Source: Pseudomonadota bacterium
GTDB taxonomy: Bacteria; Pseudomonadota; Gammaproteobacteria; Pseudomonadales; UBA5518
Reading direction: 5' to 3'
DNA: 7,459 nucleotides
Assembly: GCA_963204845.1 (NCBI GenBank)
Contig: CAUJIL010000311.1
Span: forward strand, 1-7,459
The translations under genes were made by a program, and so were the position numbers. The stretch's first letter is position 1. Each line of letters begins with the position of its first letter. Of the stretch, positions 5,026 to 7,459 are shown piece after piece. The notes beneath the pieces are model-generated. The model had not been told where the DNA came from. It worked only from the letters and a program-made list of their open reading frames with translations, and did no database searches.

Positions 5026-7302
5026 ATGCCTGCACTGCATGAGGTCGCGGCAAGACTGCCTGCCATGCTGGCTGCAATCGTGCTGGCCGCCGGTGGTGCG
5101 GCAACGACCGGTGCGGCGCCCGAGCCACCGGCGATCGAACGCCGCGTGTCGGCACCGGAATCACCGAACATCGTGATCGTGCTGCTCGACGACGTCGGCT
5201 TCGGTGCCGCCGGCACCTTCGGCGGACCCGCCGCAACGCCGGCGCTGGACCTGCTGGCGGCCGACGGCCTGCGTTACAACCGGTTCCACACCACGGCGAT
5301 CTGCTCGCCGACCCGCGCCGCGCTGCTCACCGGACGCAATGCGCACGCGGCCGGAGTGGGTTCGGTGATGAACACCGCGACGACGTATCCCGGATACAGC
5401 GGCATCCTGCGCCAGGACACCGCGACCATCGCGCGCATCCTCGGTGACCACGGCTACGCGACCTCGGCCTGGGGGAAGTGGCATCTGGTCCCCGACTGGG
5501 AAGCGTCGCAGAGCGGTCCGTTCCGGCGCTGGCCGACCGGCGTGGGCTTCGATCACTTCTACGGTTTTCTGGGCGGCGAGACCGACCAGTACGAACCGAC
5601 GATCTACGAGGGCACCACGCCGGTGGTGCGGGAACGCGCGCCGGGCTATCACCTGACCGAGGACCTCGCGGAACAGGCGATACGCTGGATGCAGCGCCAG
5701 CACTCTTTCGATCCGGAGCGCCCGTTCCTGGTCTATTTCGCGCCGGGTGCCACCCACGCGCCGCTGCAACCGCCGGCAGCGTGGGTCGAACGCTACCGCG
5801 GCAGCTTCGATCAGGGCTGGGACCGTCTGCGCGAGCAGATATTCGTGCGCCAGAAGTCGATCGGCGTGATTCCTCCCGATACGCTGCTGACACCACGTCC
5901 GGCCGCACTGCCGGCCTGGGATTCGTTGACACCCGAACAGCAGCGGGTATCCGCGCGCCTGATGGAGCTGTATGCGGCCTTCCTGGCGCACACCGACGCC
6001 CAGATCGGCCGCCTCCGCGATGAACTGATCAGGATGGGCGAATACGACAACACCCTGTTCGTCTACATCGTCGGAGACAACGGCGCCAGTGCCGAAGGCG
6101 GGCTGGAGGGCAGCACCAATTACATGGGCGAACTGCAGGGGCTGAAATCCGGGTTGCAGCGCTTCGCGGACGATCCGCAGCGCTTGCGCGGCGAGAACAG
6201 CTACGCGCACTACAACGCCGCGTGGGCGTGGAGCATGAACACCCCGTTCCAGTGGACCAAGCAGGTGGCGTCGCATCTGGGCGGCACGCGCAACCCGATG
6301 GTGATCGCCTGGCCGCAGCGGATCCACGATCGCGGCGGGCTTCGCTCGCAGTTCGGGCATGTGAACGACATCGTCCCCACGATCCTCGAGATCACGGGCA
6401 TCGGTCTGCCGCCCTCGGTAGACGGTGTCACGCAGCGACCGCTCGACGGCAGCAGCCTCGCCTACACCTTCGACGACGCCGGTGTGCCCGAACGCCGCCG
6501 CACCCAGTACTTCGAGATTTTCGGCAACCGCGCGATCTACCACGACGGCTGGATGGCCTCGGCGTACCACGGCCGCACGCCTTGGGCGACGATCACGCTG
6601 CCGCGCGACACCGATTTCGCCGCCGATCGCTGGGAACTGTACGACCTGCGCAGCGACTTCAGCCAGGGCAACGACCTGGCCGCCCGCGAGCCACGGATGC
6701 TGCGTCGCCTGCAGGCGCTGTTCGATCGCGAGGCAGAACGCAACGACGTGCTCCTGCACAATCCCGACGCTGCCAACAGCCGCTTCCCGAATCTCGCCGG
6801 CAACCGCACGCGCTTCTCGTACCGCGAAGGCGCCATCGGTCTGGCCGAGAGGGAAGCGCCGAACCTGCGCACGCGTTCGCACCTGATCGAGGCGCACATC
6901 GAGGTGCCTGCCGAAGGCGCGCGCGGAGTGCTGGTGACGATGGGTGGACGCAGCGCCGGCTGGTCGCTGTATCTCGACCCGCAAGGGGTGCCGTACTACC
7001 AACTGCGCGTGTTCGACAGCGAGCAGGTCACGTTGCGCGCCGCCACGCCGCTGCCGCCGGGCAATCACGTGGTGCGCCTGCGCTTCGACGCCGAAGGCGG
7101 CAATCCGCTGCCCGGAGGGAGCCTGCGACTGATGGTCGACGATACGACCGTCGACACGGTCCGCATCAGGGGCAGCGCCGCGATGTACTCGATCGACGAG
7201 ACCTTCGACATCGGTCTGGATACCGGTTCGTCACCGGCGGACTACCGGCCACCGTTCGCGTTCAGCGGGAAGATCGACCGCATCGACGTCGAATTGCTCT
7301 AG
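5026..7302 (+). CDS. Secreted arylsulfatase (type I sulfatase, PAS-like) with C-terminal beta-sandwich domain, 758 aa
   Basis: Hydrolyses a sulfate ester using a formylglycine made from cysteine. An N-terminal signal peptide (R10, hydrophobic 11-26, likely cleavage near 31) points to the periplasm. Catalytic residues by comparison with Pseudomonas arylsulfatase: D55 and D56 (metal), C93 in CSPTR with R97, K151 and H153 in WGKWH, H244 in ATHAPLQ, D351 and N352 in GDNG, and K412 in the WTKQ segment. The set is complete, so the enzyme should be active if matured. Maturation needs a formylglycine-generating enzyme or radical-SAM maturase, neither being in the window. Residues about 617-758 form an extra domain with alternating beta-strand pattern ending PFAFSGKIDRI, found in long members of this sulfatase class and probably a jelly-roll involved in substrate or dimer contacts. 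The natural substrate is unknown; aryl, steroid or sugar sulfates are all possible. It is divergent from the DUF3604 gene and is followed by a TetR gene. Confidence 0.95.
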   Translation: MPALHEVAARLPAMLAAIVLAAGGAATTGAAPEPPAIERRVSAPESPNIVIVLLDDVGFGAAGTFGGPAATPALDLLAADGLRYNRFHTTAICSPTRAALLTGRNAHAAGVGSVMNTATTYPGYSGILRQDTATIARILGDHGYATSAWGKWHLVPDWEASQSGPFRRWPTGVGFDHFYGFLGGETDQYEPTIYEGTTPVVRERAPGYHLTEDLAEQAIRWMQRQHSFDPERPFLVYFAPGATHAPLQPPAAWVERYRGSFDQGWDRLREQIFVRQKSIGVIPPDTLLTPRPAALPAWDSLTPEQQRVSARLMELYAAFLAHTDAQIGRLRDELIRMGEYDNTLFVYIVGDNGASAEGGLEGSTNYMGELQGLKSGLQRFADDPQRLRGENSYAHYNAAWAWSMNTPFQWTKQVASHLGGTRNPMVIAWPQRIHDRGGLRSQFGHVNDIVPTILEITGIGLPPSVDGVTQRPLDGSSLAYTFDDAGVPERRRTQYFEIFGNRAIYHDGWMASAYHGRTPWATITLPRDTDFAADRWELYDLRSDFSQGNDLAAREPRMLRRLQALFDREAERNDVLLHNPDAANSRFPNLAGNRTRFSYREGAIGLAEREAPNLRTRSHLIEAHIEVPAEGARGVLVTMGGRSAGWSLYLDPQGVPYYQLRVFDSEQVTLRAATPLPPGNHVVRLRFDAEGGNPLPGGSLRLMVDDTTVDTVRIRGSAAMYSIDETFDIGLDTGSSPADYRPPFAFSGKIDRIDVELL

Positions 7303-7320
7303 AATTCCGCTGCCACAATC

Positions 7321-7326
7321 AGGGGG
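7321..7326 (+). promoter_or_regulatory. Ribosome-binding site of the TetR-family gene
   Basis: AGGGGG located 8 bases before the TTG at 7335. It supports this rare start codon, as no ATG or GTG is in frame between the sulfatase stop and the conserved helix-turn-helix. Confidence 0.55.
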
Positions 7327-7334
7327 TCCCTCAC

Positions 7335-7459
7335 TTGCCGCCCCGTCAACGCACCAATCCATCGGCGCAAACGCGCAAACGCATCCTCGACACCGCCGAG
7401 AAGCTGTTCGGCGAACGCGGCGTGGCCGCGGTCTCGCTGCGCGACATCAATCGTGCGGC
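7335..7459 (+). CDS. TetR/AcrR-family transcriptional regulator (partial, N-terminal DNA-binding part)
   Basis: Forty-one codons are visible before the right edge, starting at TTG and reading MPPRQRTNPSAQ, then TRKRILDTAEKLFGERGVA and SLRDINRA. This is the classic first helix and start of the helix-turn-helix of TetR proteins; the SLRDINRAA form is seen in members tied to catabolic genes. It begins 32 bases after the sulfatase stop with no terminator between them, so it is probably on the same transcript. That arrangement would let it repress its own expression and that of the divergent pair through the palindromes at 4968-5003. The ligand-binding domain is outside the window, so the inducer cannot be guessed. 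Confidence 0.88.
   Translation, partial: MPPRQRTNPSAQTRKRILDTAEKLFGERGVAAVSLRDINRA

Noticed and set aside
5161..7068. A 635-codon open frame on the minus strand opposite the sulfatase
   Set aside because: It is Arg/Ala-rich with low-complexity composition and no family features; the plus-strand sulfatase has a complete catalytic set. It is a GC-driven shadow.
1..7459. CRISPR array, tRNA/rRNA genes, insertion sequence ends or transposase
   Set aside because: No regularly spaced repeats, no RNA-gene signatures and no transposase-like translation were seen on either strand. The receptor deletions have no visible insertion element at their joints.

Overview
The window is GC-rich (roughly two thirds by eye) and looks like a proteobacterial chromosome, most likely gamma- or betaproteobacterial. 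Evidence for this: TonB-dependent receptor sequence with a typical plug and C-terminal aromatic residue, a secreted arylsulfatase next to a DUF3604 protein, a TetR-type regulator, and a hemerythrin / DUF2249 / NnrS-like gene set of the kind seen in proteobacteria that handle nitrogen oxides. The species cannot be named from this sequence.

Region 1 (1-1131, minus strand): a compact three-gene operon, read from right to left. It encodes a hemerythrin-domain protein (688-1131), a small DUF2249 protein (434-691), and the start of a polytopic membrane protein that resembles NnrS or haem-copper oxidase subunit I (1-437, running off the left edge). Both joints are 4-base stop/start overlaps (GTGA and ATGA), so translation is probably coupled. 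The set is most consistent with a diiron/haem system for sensing or coping with NO or O2.

Region 2 (1132-2942, minus strand): a 100-bp gap with a strong 11-bp-stem hairpin, followed by a decayed TonB-dependent receptor. The receptor has no signal peptide or start. It lacks the middle of its plug, has a deletion with a frame change in the early barrel, and has lost a block of the mid-barrel. The rest of the barrel and the C-terminus still read well.

Region 3 (2932-7459): a divergent locus. A secreted DUF3604 protein (PHP-like metal-binding motifs) is on the minus strand, and a secreted arylsulfatase with a complete active site (C93-S-P-T-R formylglycine motif) is on the plus strand. They share a 165-bp AT-richer intergenic region with back-to-back promoter candidates and two palindromes. 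The sulfatase is followed after 32 bp by the N-terminal part of a TetR-family regulator (TTG start), which is the obvious candidate to bind those palindromes.

Working model (inference): region 3 was a small uptake-and-processing locus for a sulfated organic compound. The receptor imported it, the sulfatase removed sulfate, the DUF3604 protein acted on the same or a related compound, and the TetR protein controlled expression. In this genome the receptor gene has been eroded while the two enzymes look intact. Nothing in the window matches a known defence system, CRISPR array, tRNA, rRNA or insertion sequence.
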